Source: Candidatus Aerophobota bacterium
Lineage (GTDB): Bacteria; Aerophobota; Aerophobia; Aerophobales; B3-G15
Length of the DNA stretch: 8,107 bases
Assembly (NCBI GenBank): GCA_003648845.1
Contig: QMQA01000042.1
Location: 1-8,107, forward strand
Reading direction: 5' to 3'
Shown piece by piece: positions 1 to 5,670 of this stretch. The notes under the pieces were generated by a model. It made no database searches. It was not told the DNA's origin and was given only the letters and a program-made list of their open reading frames with translations. Every line of letters begins with the position of its first letter. Position 1 is the stretch's first letter. A program made the translations under genes and the position numbers.

Positions 1-824
1 AATTCACTTACCTTCCTTAAAAGGGGAATAATAATCCAGCCATGGGGAAGATGGGGGTATAGCCCTCCCAGAGTATTGGCAATGGCATGGATCAGGCCTA
101 AACCGGCATGTAACATAGCTATACCCGCTAATAAACTTGCCTCTAACATTTTCTCTCTTGCCTTTATATTTTTTCCTTCTTCTATGGCTATAAATATGTG
201 TTGCTTTACAAGTTCTAAAGCTTTAAAGGCAAGAGCATCGGTCAAAGAATTAGCTGCCTTAGACATATAGGCCTCCAGAGCATGAGAAAAGGCATCTATG
301 CCGGTAAGGAGAGTGAGAGAAGGAGACATACTTAGGGTTAAATCAGGATCCAGCAAAGCTAAGTCCGGGACTTTGGCTATTATACTTTCCTTTTCCCGGG
401 TTTTTTCATTGATCCTCACTGCCCCGGTCGTTCTCTCTCCTCCTGTACCGGCAGTGGTGGGCAAAGTAACCAACAGGTCTAATTTGGCTTCTCTGGCTAT
501 AACTTTAGCTGCATCCATAGAGGACCCTCCTCCCAACGCAACAATAACCTGGCTCTGGCAACGCCTGGAAAAATCTACCCCTTTCTTTATACAACCTCTC
601 GTGGGATTTGGCTCAATTTGATCAAAAATTTCTATTTTCTTCCCTCCAACCTCCATAAGTGCATTTTTTATCTTTCCTGCAAGCTCCTTTGCCCACCTCT
701 CTCCCATAGTAACAATAAGGTAGTGAAGGGGTATCTCTTTTTTTAGTTTAGTGATTTCTTCCCCTATTTTCTCTATCGCTCCCTGACCAAAAACCACCTT
801 AGTAGGTAGACTAAACTCATACAT
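1..824 (-). CDS. Iron-containing (type III) alcohol dehydrogenase, C-terminus cut by window edge
   Basis: Reading the minus strand from an ATG at 824 gives 274 uninterrupted codons that leave the window. The family usually has about 380-390 residues, so roughly the last quarter is missing. The start MYEFSLPTKVVFGQGAI is the usual family N-terminus. The Rossmann-type NAD(P)-binding part has GGGSSMDAAK (98-107) and PTTAGTGGE (122-130, where most members have GTGSE). The metal-binding half has GIDAFSHALEAY with D177 and H181, then HAIANTLGG (246-254) and PHG with H261. By recalled alignment to FucO, the third histidine ligand falls on N250, so metal use or activity may differ. The start lies 68 bases after the binding-protein gene with no clear Shine-Dalgarno, behind a strong hairpin. 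These enzymes oxidise alcohols or reduce aldehydes in the cytoplasm with NAD(P). Next to a quaternary-amine importer, a GbsB-like choline oxidation is an attractive inference. The family is confident and the substrate is not. Confidence 0.9.
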   Translation of the reverse strand, partial: MYEFSLPTKVVFGQGAIEKIGEEITKLKKEIPLHYLIVTMGERWAKELAGKIKNALMEVGGKKIEIFDQIEPNPTRGCIKKGVDFSRRCQSQVIVALGGGSSMDAAKVIAREAKLDLLVTLPTTAGTGGERTTGAVRINEKTREKESIIAKVPDLALLDPDLTLSMSPSLTLLTGIDAFSHALEAYMSKAANSLTDALAFKALELVKQHIFIAIEEGKNIKAREKMLEASLLAGIAMLHAGLGLIHAIANTLGGLYPHLPHGWIIIPLLRKVSE

Positions 825-840
825 ATGTTTTAAGGCGAAT

Positions 841-872
841 AGAGAAGCTAAACCAGTTTGTTTAGCTTCTCT
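841..872 (-). promoter_or_regulatory. Perfect 13-bp hairpin between binding-protein and dehydrogenase genes
   Basis: AGAGAAGCTAAAC (841-853) and GTTTAGCTTCTCT (860-872) are exact reverse complements around a 6-base loop. The stem begins 20 bases after the binding-protein stop codon and ends 16 bases before the dehydrogenase ATG. Neither strand has a run of T after it, so it is not a standard intrinsic terminator. A likely role is to protect the 3' end of the upstream message, which would raise binding-protein output over the rest of the operon. It could also limit dehydrogenase translation. Confidence 0.7.
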
Positions 873-892
873 ATCCAGTATTTCCTAAAAAC

Positions 893-1840
893 CTATTTTA
901 AACCTTCTCTCACAAGAAGTTCCTCGGCAACTTTACTGGCATCTTTTTTCTCCAGATCTACTCCTGCATTAAGTACCTGCCATTTTCTTTGAGCCTTAGC
1001 TAATTTCTCATCAGTGTAGGGTACTCCTGAGCCATTAGGAAAACCAGCTAACACCAGTTCATTGAGAATAACTCCAACCTCAGGATATTTCTCCAGGACT
1101 TCTGCTCTCACAACAGGTGTTAGGTCATAGGGTGGGAAGAAAAACTTATCGTCTTTGAGCACTACCCAGCCATATTTGGCAATGGAGGCATCAGTGGCAA
1201 AAACCATTGCTACGTCAACCTGCCTCTTAGCTAAGGCTATTAAAGAGGCTCCCGGAGCAGCAGTTTTAAGGTAAGCAGGGTCAACTTTAAATCCATATAA
1301 CTTTGTCATTGCTGGCCAACCGTCAGGGCGCTGGGAAAATTCAAAATCAATGAAAGTTTTAACCTTTCCCCTTTTTTCGCGATAATACCTGGCCAGATCA
1401 GAGAGTGTCCAGATGTTATTCTTTCTGGAAAAATCAGGCCATACAGCCAGCGCATAAGAATTATGATTCCACATTGGCTGGAGCCAGATCAATCCATTTT
1501 TTGCATCAGCTGCCTTGGTCATATAATAAAGCTCCTCATGACCGGTCGGGACGTATTTTTTCCCCAGGTGAACCATCCAGGCGGTCCCTGTGTACTCCAT
1601 ACAAACATCAATTTCACCCAGTTCCATTCCCTGACGCATTACCATGGAGGATAAATCGGTTTTTAGTTTAACATTAAATCCCTTAGTTTCCAGGGCTTGC
1701 TTCATTAGCTCACCGGCAACATACTGCTCTGTAAAATTTTTATTTCCTACAACTATAGTGGGTTTTTCCTGAGCAAGAAGACTCCCGCTCAAGATAAACA
1801 TCACCACTCCTACCACCAGAAAGATACTTACTCTTTTCAA
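893..1840 (-). CDS. opuCC: Periplasmic substrate-binding protein, glycine betaine/choline (OpuCC/ProX) type
   Basis: This is a 315-residue protein of the OpuAC/ProX binding-protein family (type II fold), which delivers compatible solutes such as betaine, choline or carnitine to a membrane ABC importer. Residues 1-23 form a Sec signal peptide (MKR, hydrophobic core, SLLA before QEK). There is no lipobox cysteine, unlike the Bacillus lipoproteins. The mature start PTIVVGNKNFTEQYVAGEL is typical. Other family blocks are GEIDVCMEYTGTAW (75-88), NSYALAV (127-133), FSQRPDGWPAMTKLYGF (168-184) and FATDASIAKYGWVVLKDDK (214-232), followed by FFPPYDLTPVVR. Many aromatic residues could form the cation-binding cage, but I cannot assign which. 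The start is TTG at 1840, chosen because AGGAGGT sits 4 bases upstream and because it gives the whole signal peptide; the next in-frame Met is at residue 14. It is the last transporter gene in the unit. Confidence 0.92.
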   Translation of the reverse strand: MKRVSIFLVVGVVMFILSGSLLAQEKPTIVVGNKNFTEQYVAGELMKQALETKGFNVKLKTDLSSMVMRQGMELGEIDVCMEYTGTAWMVHLGKKYVPTGHEELYYMTKAADAKNGLIWLQPMWNHNSYALAVWPDFSRKNNIWTLSDLARYYREKRGKVKTFIDFEFSQRPDGWPAMTKLYGFKVDPAYLKTAAPGASLIALAKRQVDVAMVFATDASIAKYGWVVLKDDKFFFPPYDLTPVVRAEVLEKYPEVGVILNELVLAGFPNGSGVPYTDEKLAKAQRKWQVLNAGVDLEKKDASKVAEELLVREGLK

Positions 1841-1842
1841 CT

Positions 1843-1875
1843 TTACCTCCTCAGGAAAAATTTAATTGGAAACAT
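1843..1875 (-). other. Possible 10-codon leader ORF ending in the binding-protein ribosome site
   Basis: An ATG at 1875 opens a frame for MFPIKFFLRR. Its last two sense codons and stop are AGG AGG TAA, which are the Shine-Dalgarno of the following TTG-started binding-protein gene. Upstream is the purine-rich run GGAGAAGGAAAAAATTAAA, so ribosome loading is plausible though its spacing is long. Such an arrangement could couple or modulate binding-protein translation. The frame is very short and could be chance. Confidence 0.2.
1845..1851 (-). promoter_or_regulatory. Strong ribosome binding site deciding a TTG start
   Basis: AGGAGGT lies 4 bases before the TTG at 1840 and is the strongest Shine-Dalgarno seen in the window. 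It supports translation from TTG rather than from the internal Met-14, which would delete half of the signal peptide. A second purine block, AAAGGAGGTGGTGGAG, lies farther upstream in the same 74-base gap. Confidence 0.8.
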
Positions 1876-1914
1876 TTTAATTTTTTCCTTCTCCACCACC
1901 TCCTTTCAACCTTT

Positions 1915-2658
1915 TTAGCCCTTTTCCTTCCTCATCCTGAGACCGCGGGGAGTTATCAGGCTTTCTATGCCTTCGAGAATTACATCTAAGGTAACTGCTA
2001 AGGCAGCTGTTGGTGCAGCCCCTTGAAGAACAAGCAAAGGGATGTTATTTAACAGGCCGGCAAGGATAATCATTCCCATACCTCCAGCAGCAATGAGAGC
2101 AGCCAGGGCAGCCGTACCAACATTTATTACTGTGGAGGTTCTAATTCCAGCCATTATCACCGGTCTGGCAAGAGGAAGCTCTATTTTTCTTAGTATTTGC
2201 CTTCGGGACATTCCCATACCTTTTGCTGACTCAATAATCGAGGGGTCAATATTATTTATCCCCGCGTAGGAGTTACGAATAATAGGTAGTAGCCCATAAA
2301 TAAAAAGAGCAATAACTGCCGGGTAAAAACCAAACTGCCCCATAACCACAGCTATAATAGCAACTACAGCCATACTGGGTAAAGTCTGACCAATATTTGC
2401 TCCCCCTATTATAATGGGAGATAGAGCCTTAAACTTAGGACGGGTAACTATAATCCCCAGAGGAATTCCTACCGCAATAGCAATGAGCTCTCCCAGACCA
2501 ACCATTAAGATATGCTCCCACATTCTTTTAGTCAGCTCCTGATAAGTTGCTGGTGGCCGGAACTTAAGGATTTCCATATTTGTAACCCAAACTGTTGACC
2601 CAATCAGTACTCCCAGCAAAACAGCTAAAACGATGCGGCGACTAAATCGCTGTCTCAT
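1915..2658 (-). CDS. ABC permease of a quaternary-amine importer (OpuCB/OpuCD, YehY-like)
   Basis: This 247-residue integral membrane protein belongs to the binding-protein-dependent transport permease family. A basic N-terminus (MRQRFSRR) precedes a hydrophobic segment at about 9-26. A soluble stretch follows (about 27-47), then several further hydrophobic segments between about 48 and 235. The cytoplasmic EAA loop that docks on the ATPase is at about 143-165: ESAKGMGMSRRQILRKIELP, where the family expects E-A-A-x3-G. GQTLPSMAV and YGLLPIIRNSYAGI are typical of betaine/choline permeases of the OpuC and YehY type. The ATG overlaps the ATPase stop as ATGA (2655-2658), with GGGGAAAGG just upstream, so translation is probably coupled. 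With its partner at 3784-4461 it should form a heterodimeric channel. By order in the operon it matches OpuCB. Confidence 0.92.
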   Translation of the reverse strand: MRQRFSRRIVLAVLLGVLIGSTVWVTNMEILKFRPPATYQELTKRMWEHILMVGLGELIAIAVGIPLGIIVTRPKFKALSPIIIGGANIGQTLPSMAVVAIIAVVMGQFGFYPAVIALFIYGLLPIIRNSYAGINNIDPSIIESAKGMGMSRRQILRKIELPLARPVIMAGIRTSTVINVGTAALAALIAAGGMGMIILAGLLNNIPLLVLQGAAPTAALAVTLDVILEGIESLITPRGLRMRKEKG

Positions 2659-3779
2659 TTAGACCTTTCCCCAACATAACTTTTTCCTATAACTTCTCTG
2701 AGAATGTCAAAGGTTAATACACCTTTTAGTCTGCCTTTATTATCAACTATGGCTAAGTTACCTATTGCACTGCTTAACATCAAAGAAAGTGCTTCGTTCA
2801 AAAATGTTTCTGGAAAGGCTGTTGTGGTTGGTGGAATCACTACCTTTTCTACTTTCTCCCCTTGCCTGCAGGTAGCAAGGTCGGGTTTGTTAATCCAACC
2901 TAAAAACCTGTTTTCATTATCAACTACCATTAACCAGGGAATTTTCTCTTCTTCTATCCGTTTTTTCGCTACTGCAAGATCGTCATTTACCTTAACTACA
3001 GGAGGAGAAGTACTCATCACTTCCTTAACTTTTAATAGTCTTAGACCTTGAAGAGCACGATCAGCACCGACAAAGTTTCTCACAAAATCATTCTTTGGTT
3101 TATACAAAAGATTAGCTGGTGTGTCGTATTGAACCAACCTGCCGTCTTTTAATAAAGCAATTTTATCTCCCATCTTCATCGCTTCATTAAGGTCATGAGT
3201 TACAAATACGATTGTTTTCTTTATCTCCTCCTGTATTTTTAGAAATTCATCCTGGAGTCTACCTCGCGTTATGGGATCTATTGCTCCAAAAGGTTCATCC
3301 ATTAATAAAATTTCCGGATCAGCTCCCAGGGCCCTGGCAACTCCCACTCTCTGCATCTGTCCACCGGAAAGCTCAGCCGGGTATTTATTTGAGTAAATAG
3401 CGGGGTCTAATCCTACCAGTTCCAGTAGTTCCTTTGCTCTTTTTTTCCTTTTATTCTCAGGCCAACCTTTAAGAACAGGAACTGTCATAATATTTTGTTC
3501 AACGGTCATATGGGGAAATAAACCTATCTGTTGAATTGCATAACCAATATTTCGACGCAATTCATTTTCATCTATCTTTGTATTATCTTCCCCGTTAATA
3601 TATATTTTTCCACTGGTAATAGGGATTAATCGATTGATCATTTTCATTGTAGTTGTCTTACCGCAACCTGAGGGACCGAGTAAGACACAAATTTCACCTT
3701 TGTTAATCTCCAGACTTAAATTATTAACCGCTCTGGTTCCATCAGGATAGATTTTAGTTACATTTTCAAGTTTTATCAT
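2655..3779 (-). CDS. opuCA: Quaternary-amine ABC transporter ATPase with tandem CBS domains
   Basis: This is a 374-residue ATP-binding subunit powering solute import at the cytoplasmic face of the membrane. Visible motifs are Walker A GPSGCGKTT (35-43), a Q-loop in AIQQIGLFPH (81-90), signature LSGGQMQRVGVARAL (137-151), Walker B ILLMDEPFGAID (157-168) and the switch histidine in VFVTHD (H195). The C-terminal third has two CBS domains (about 250-305 and 310-365), as in OpuA/OpuCA. In OpuA the CBS pair senses ionic strength or nucleotides, so gating by osmotic state is possible here; this is inferred from the family. The start ATG at 3779 lies 4 bases after the upstream permease stop. Its Shine-Dalgarno GGAGGGA lies inside the end of that permease gene. 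It overlaps the next permease by 4 bases. The length is normal for the family and no key residue is missing. Confidence 0.95.
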   Translation of the reverse strand: MIKLENVTKIYPDGTRAVNNLSLEINKGEICVLLGPSGCGKTTTMKMINRLIPITSGKIYINGEDNTKIDENELRRNIGYAIQQIGLFPHMTVEQNIMTVPVLKGWPENKRKKRAKELLELVGLDPAIYSNKYPAELSGGQMQRVGVARALGADPEILLMDEPFGAIDPITRGRLQDEFLKIQEEIKKTIVFVTHDLNEAMKMGDKIALLKDGRLVQYDTPANLLYKPKNDFVRNFVGADRALQGLRLLKVKEVMSTSPPVVKVNDDLAVAKKRIEEEKIPWLMVVDNENRFLGWINKPDLATCRQGEKVEKVVIPPTTTAFPETFLNEALSLMLSSAIGNLAIVDNKGRLKGVLTFDILREVIGKSYVGERSK

Positions 3780-3783
3780 TTTT

Positions 3784-4461
3784 TTATTCTTCCCTCCCTA
3801 TTTTTACGCCCTTAGGGGTTATCCATTTTTCCACCTGGCCCAATAAAGTATCCACTGCCACAGCCAGAATAGAGACAAATATTGCTCCAGTTAAAATAAG
3901 GTCAGGCCGGAAGTTTCTTATACCGCGGAATATAGGCACTCCCAGACCTCCTGCTCCAATCACAACAGCAATTGCTGCAATGCCAATGTTTAATACAATG
4001 GCATTCCTCAGCCCTGCCATAATCACTGGAACAGCAAGGGGAAGCTTGACTTTAAACAAAATTTGCCTGTTACTCATACCCATTCCTCTTCCTGCCTCAA
4101 TCATTGCCGGATCAACCTCTCCAAGTCCTGTATAAGTATTTCGCAGGATGGGTAGCAGCCCGTAGGCAACTAAGGCAATAATAGCAGGAAGATAACCAAT
4201 GGAGGGCAAAGCTAACCCTGCTAAAATGGGCATTAACAGGCCAAACAAAGCCATGCTGGGTATGGTCATCATAATTTCGCTAAGGTAAAGGACTATATCA
4301 GCAATGCTTTCTCTTCCCTGGCCAGAGATAAGTATTCCAACGGTTACTCCTACCACAACCCCTATCCCGTTACCAATAGCAATAATCTGTAGATGTTGCA
4401 GGCTTAGTTTACCGATTAGATCCCAATGAGTATTGATGTACAGCCAGGTATCTTGCAGCAT
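3784..4461 (-). CDS. ABC permease of a quaternary-amine importer, first transporter gene
   Basis: This is a 225-residue membrane permease of the same family as the protein at 1915-2658, but shorter at the N-terminus. Hydrophobic segments span about 23-47, 55-82, 88-106, 145-175 and 187-208. The EAA loop is at about 122-144: EAGRGMGMSNRQILFKVKLP. Matching blocks include TIPSMALFGLLMPIL and YGLLPILRNTYTGLGEVDP, which parallel those of its partner. The pair therefore looks like an ancient duplication forming a heterodimer. The ATG at 4461 has only a weak ribosome site (AAGGG about 6 bases upstream). It follows the regulator gene after 89 bases holding several small dyads. Its place before the ATPase makes the gene order D-A-B-C, a circular shift of the Bacillus opuC order A-B-C-D. 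Confidence 0.92.
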   Translation of the reverse strand: MLQDTWLYINTHWDLIGKLSLQHLQIIAIGNGIGVVVGVTVGILISGQGRESIADIVLYLSEIMMTIPSMALFGLLMPILAGLALPSIGYLPAIIALVAYGLLPILRNTYTGLGEVDPAMIEAGRGMGMSNRQILFKVKLPLAVPVIMAGLRNAIVLNIGIAAIAVVIGAGGLGVPIFRGIRNFRPDLILTGAIFVSILAVAVDTLLGQVEKWITPKGVKIGREE

Positions 4462-4480
4462 TTAATACCCTTAAATTTTA

Positions 4481-4517
4481 CTTGAGTTTGAACTCTGTCA
4501 TTTTTGGACAGGTCAAG
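4481..4517 (-). promoter_or_regulatory. Cluster of small dyads between regulator and transporter genes
   Basis: Within 37 bases three inverted repeats nest or abut. These are CTTGA/TCAAG at the two ends (4481-4485, 4513-4517), GAGTT-TG-AACTC (4484-4495) and CTGTC/GACAG (4495-4499, 4507-4511). On the minus strand a TTGACC hexamer (4511-4516) could be a -35 box, but no good -10 box stands at 16-18 bases. The block could be an operator or an RNA attenuator separating regulator and transporter expression. No T-run follows, so a plain terminator is unlikely. Confidence 0.4.
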
Positions 4518-4550
4518 AAATTTAACTAATTTTTCTTAACCACCTTAGCT

Positions 4551-5243
4551 TTAAAATATGAAACTCTCGCTTTCCTTGGAAGTTACATATCTTGTTATTC
4601 TACTTCTAAACAGCTTGACATGCTCAACTATTTGCTTCTCCAGCTTTTCTGTTTGTTTGTTCTCCAGGAAGTTAATAATGTTGCGGTGATGCTGGCGAAC
4701 CAGCTCAAAATGTTTGTCCAGGGAAAAATCAGAGAGCGTTTCTCTGCTGTAGGAAAGATAGGCTAACCTTTGAGCTTCGTTTTGCATTATACAAAGCGTT
4801 GAAGAGATATACCGATTGCCGGAAGCCTTAGCAAGAAGCTGGTGAAAGTCGCTGTTCTGGAAAGTAATCTCCAGGAAATTCCTTTTTTCCATAGCATCTT
4901 CAATCTTTTTGTTAATCTCTTTCATTTCTCTAAGTTGTTCCGGGGTAATTCTCTGGGAAGCTAAACGGGCAGCAAACCTCTCAATAACCAGTAACCCCTC
5001 AAAAAGGTCTTTTATATCCTGGATAGTAATATGCTTTACATAAATGGCTTTATCGATGATTATCAAATTTTCCGCTTCTAACTTGAGCATTGCCTCTCTT
5101 ATAGGAGTCCTCCCCAGAGACATTTCCCGGGCTAATTGCTTATCGTTTAGCCTTTGTCCTGGCTTGAGATCCAGAGAAACAATCCTCTTTTTTAATAAAT
5201 TATAGGCCTGAAGCATCAAGGAATTTTCTCTGTTTTTTCCCAT
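4551..5243 (-). CDS. GntR-family transcriptional regulator, FadR/FCD subfamily
   Basis: This is a 230-residue cytoplasmic DNA-binding regulator. The N-terminal winged helix-turn-helix (about 8-71) has the GntR hallmarks LKPGQRLNDKQLAREMSLGRTPIREAM in order, then LKLEAENLI. The all-helical C-terminal FCD domain (about 76-215) carries the usual metal-site set: N130 and H134 in NSDFH, H186 in HHRNI, and H208 in EHVKLF. FCD domains typically bind a metal plus a small carboxylate or sugar acid, so this protein probably responds to a metabolite rather than to osmolarity. The ATG at 5243 has GGAG 8 bases upstream. The gene is first in the unit, directly behind a consensus promoter flanked by palindromes, so autoregulation together with control of the transporter is likely. 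The effector cannot be read from the sequence. Confidence 0.93.
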   Translation of the reverse strand: MGKNRENSLMLQAYNLLKKRIVSLDLKPGQRLNDKQLAREMSLGRTPIREAMLKLEAENLIIIDKAIYVKHITIQDIKDLFEGLLVIERFAARLASQRITPEQLREMKEINKKIEDAMEKRNFLEITFQNSDFHQLLAKASGNRYISSTLCIMQNEAQRLAYLSYSRETLSDFSLDKHFELVRQHHRNIINFLENKQTEKLEKQIVEHVKLFRSRITRYVTSKESESFIF

Positions 5244-5283
5244 TGCTTCCGCTCCATATCACATCGATATACTAATAAATATA

Positions 5284-5301
5284 TTTATAATATATTATAA
5301 A
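5284..5301. repeat. 18-bp perfect AT palindrome over the -10 box
   Basis: TTTATAATATATTATAAA is its own reverse complement and contains the TATAAT of the regulator promoter. It could be an operator blocking RNA polymerase, or a chance product of an AT-only stretch, since A/T palindromes arise more easily than mixed ones. Confidence 0.55.
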
Positions 5302-5321
5302 GTTACCCTCAAGATTGTCAA
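5294..5321 (-). promoter_or_regulatory. Consensus sigma-70-type promoter for the regulator-transporter unit
   Basis: On the minus strand, TTGACA (5316-5321) and TATAAT (5294-5299) both match consensus exactly, with a 16-base spacer. Transcription should start near 5287, leaving a leader of about 40 bases before the regulator ATG at 5243, with GGAG at 5252-5255. This is the only clear promoter I see in the window. Confidence 0.85.
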
Positions 5322-5350
5322 CGTAACGCGTAACGTTACGTAAATGTTAC
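5302..5350. promoter_or_regulatory. GTAAC/GTTAC operator-like cluster around the -35 box
   Basis: Five copies of the word GTAAC or its reverse GTTAC occur at 5302-5306 (inside the promoter spacer), 5323-5327, 5330-5334, 5335-5339 and 5346-5350. They build a 12-bp perfect palindrome CGTAACGTTACG (5329-5340) and a wider inverted repeat ACGTAAC (5321-5327) / GTTACGT (5335-5341). The cluster touches the -35 box. It is therefore the best candidate binding site for the GntR protein encoded just downstream; the link is inferred from position. Confidence 0.65.
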
Positions 5351-5670
5351 AGAACAATGAAAATGAAACTTTTACTGGAGAAAAAATTTTTAAGGTTCTG
5401 GAAAAAATAGCTAACCTCGCTTTTTGAAAATATTGGTAAACTTCCTTTAAAAAGTTTGGTTATCCCTCTCATAGAAACAGTATAAGAAGATTCGCCTTAA
5501 GGCACACATGCCAAGAGACAGAAACCTCTACGGGGTTAAGGGGCACGAACTTTTACGAATTATACCCAAAAAGAGAAACAACCTTATGACTCCCTTCCAG
5601 AATGCTTAGAGAGAACACCCTCTTTGAGCAAGACTCGATATTGGTGTAAAGAGAATGATCGGTTGCCACT
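5351..5670. other. Gap of 320 bases without a convincing gene
   Basis: This stretch separates the peptidase stop from the operator cluster. It holds a 10-bp palindrome GCCTTAAGGC (5494-5503). It also holds a hairpin at 5604-5629 (arms of 10 bases, loop AACACC) that pairs fully only as plus-strand RNA with two G-U pairs. No T-run follows it on either side, so I do not call a terminator for the peptidase gene. Two short frames, plus 5508-5609 (33 codons) and minus 5347-5472 (41 codons), have no recognisable family or ribosome site. They could be remnants of a decayed gene. Confidence 0.5.

Noticed and set aside
76..621. Two plus-strand frames (76-270, 298-621)
   Set aside because: They lie antisense to a continuous minus-strand iron-type alcohol dehydrogenase with clear family motifs. 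They show no family features themselves.
824..884. N-terminal extension of the dehydrogenase into the hairpin region
   Set aside because: The frame is open back to a stop at 885-887 but has no ATG, GTG or TTG before 824. The protein from 824 already begins like the family.
5286..5291. Divergent plus-strand promoter using the TATAAT inside the 18-bp palindrome
   Set aside because: The second TATAAT is a by-product of the palindrome. The position 17 bases upstream reads ATCGAT, not a -35 box, and no plus-strand gene follows.
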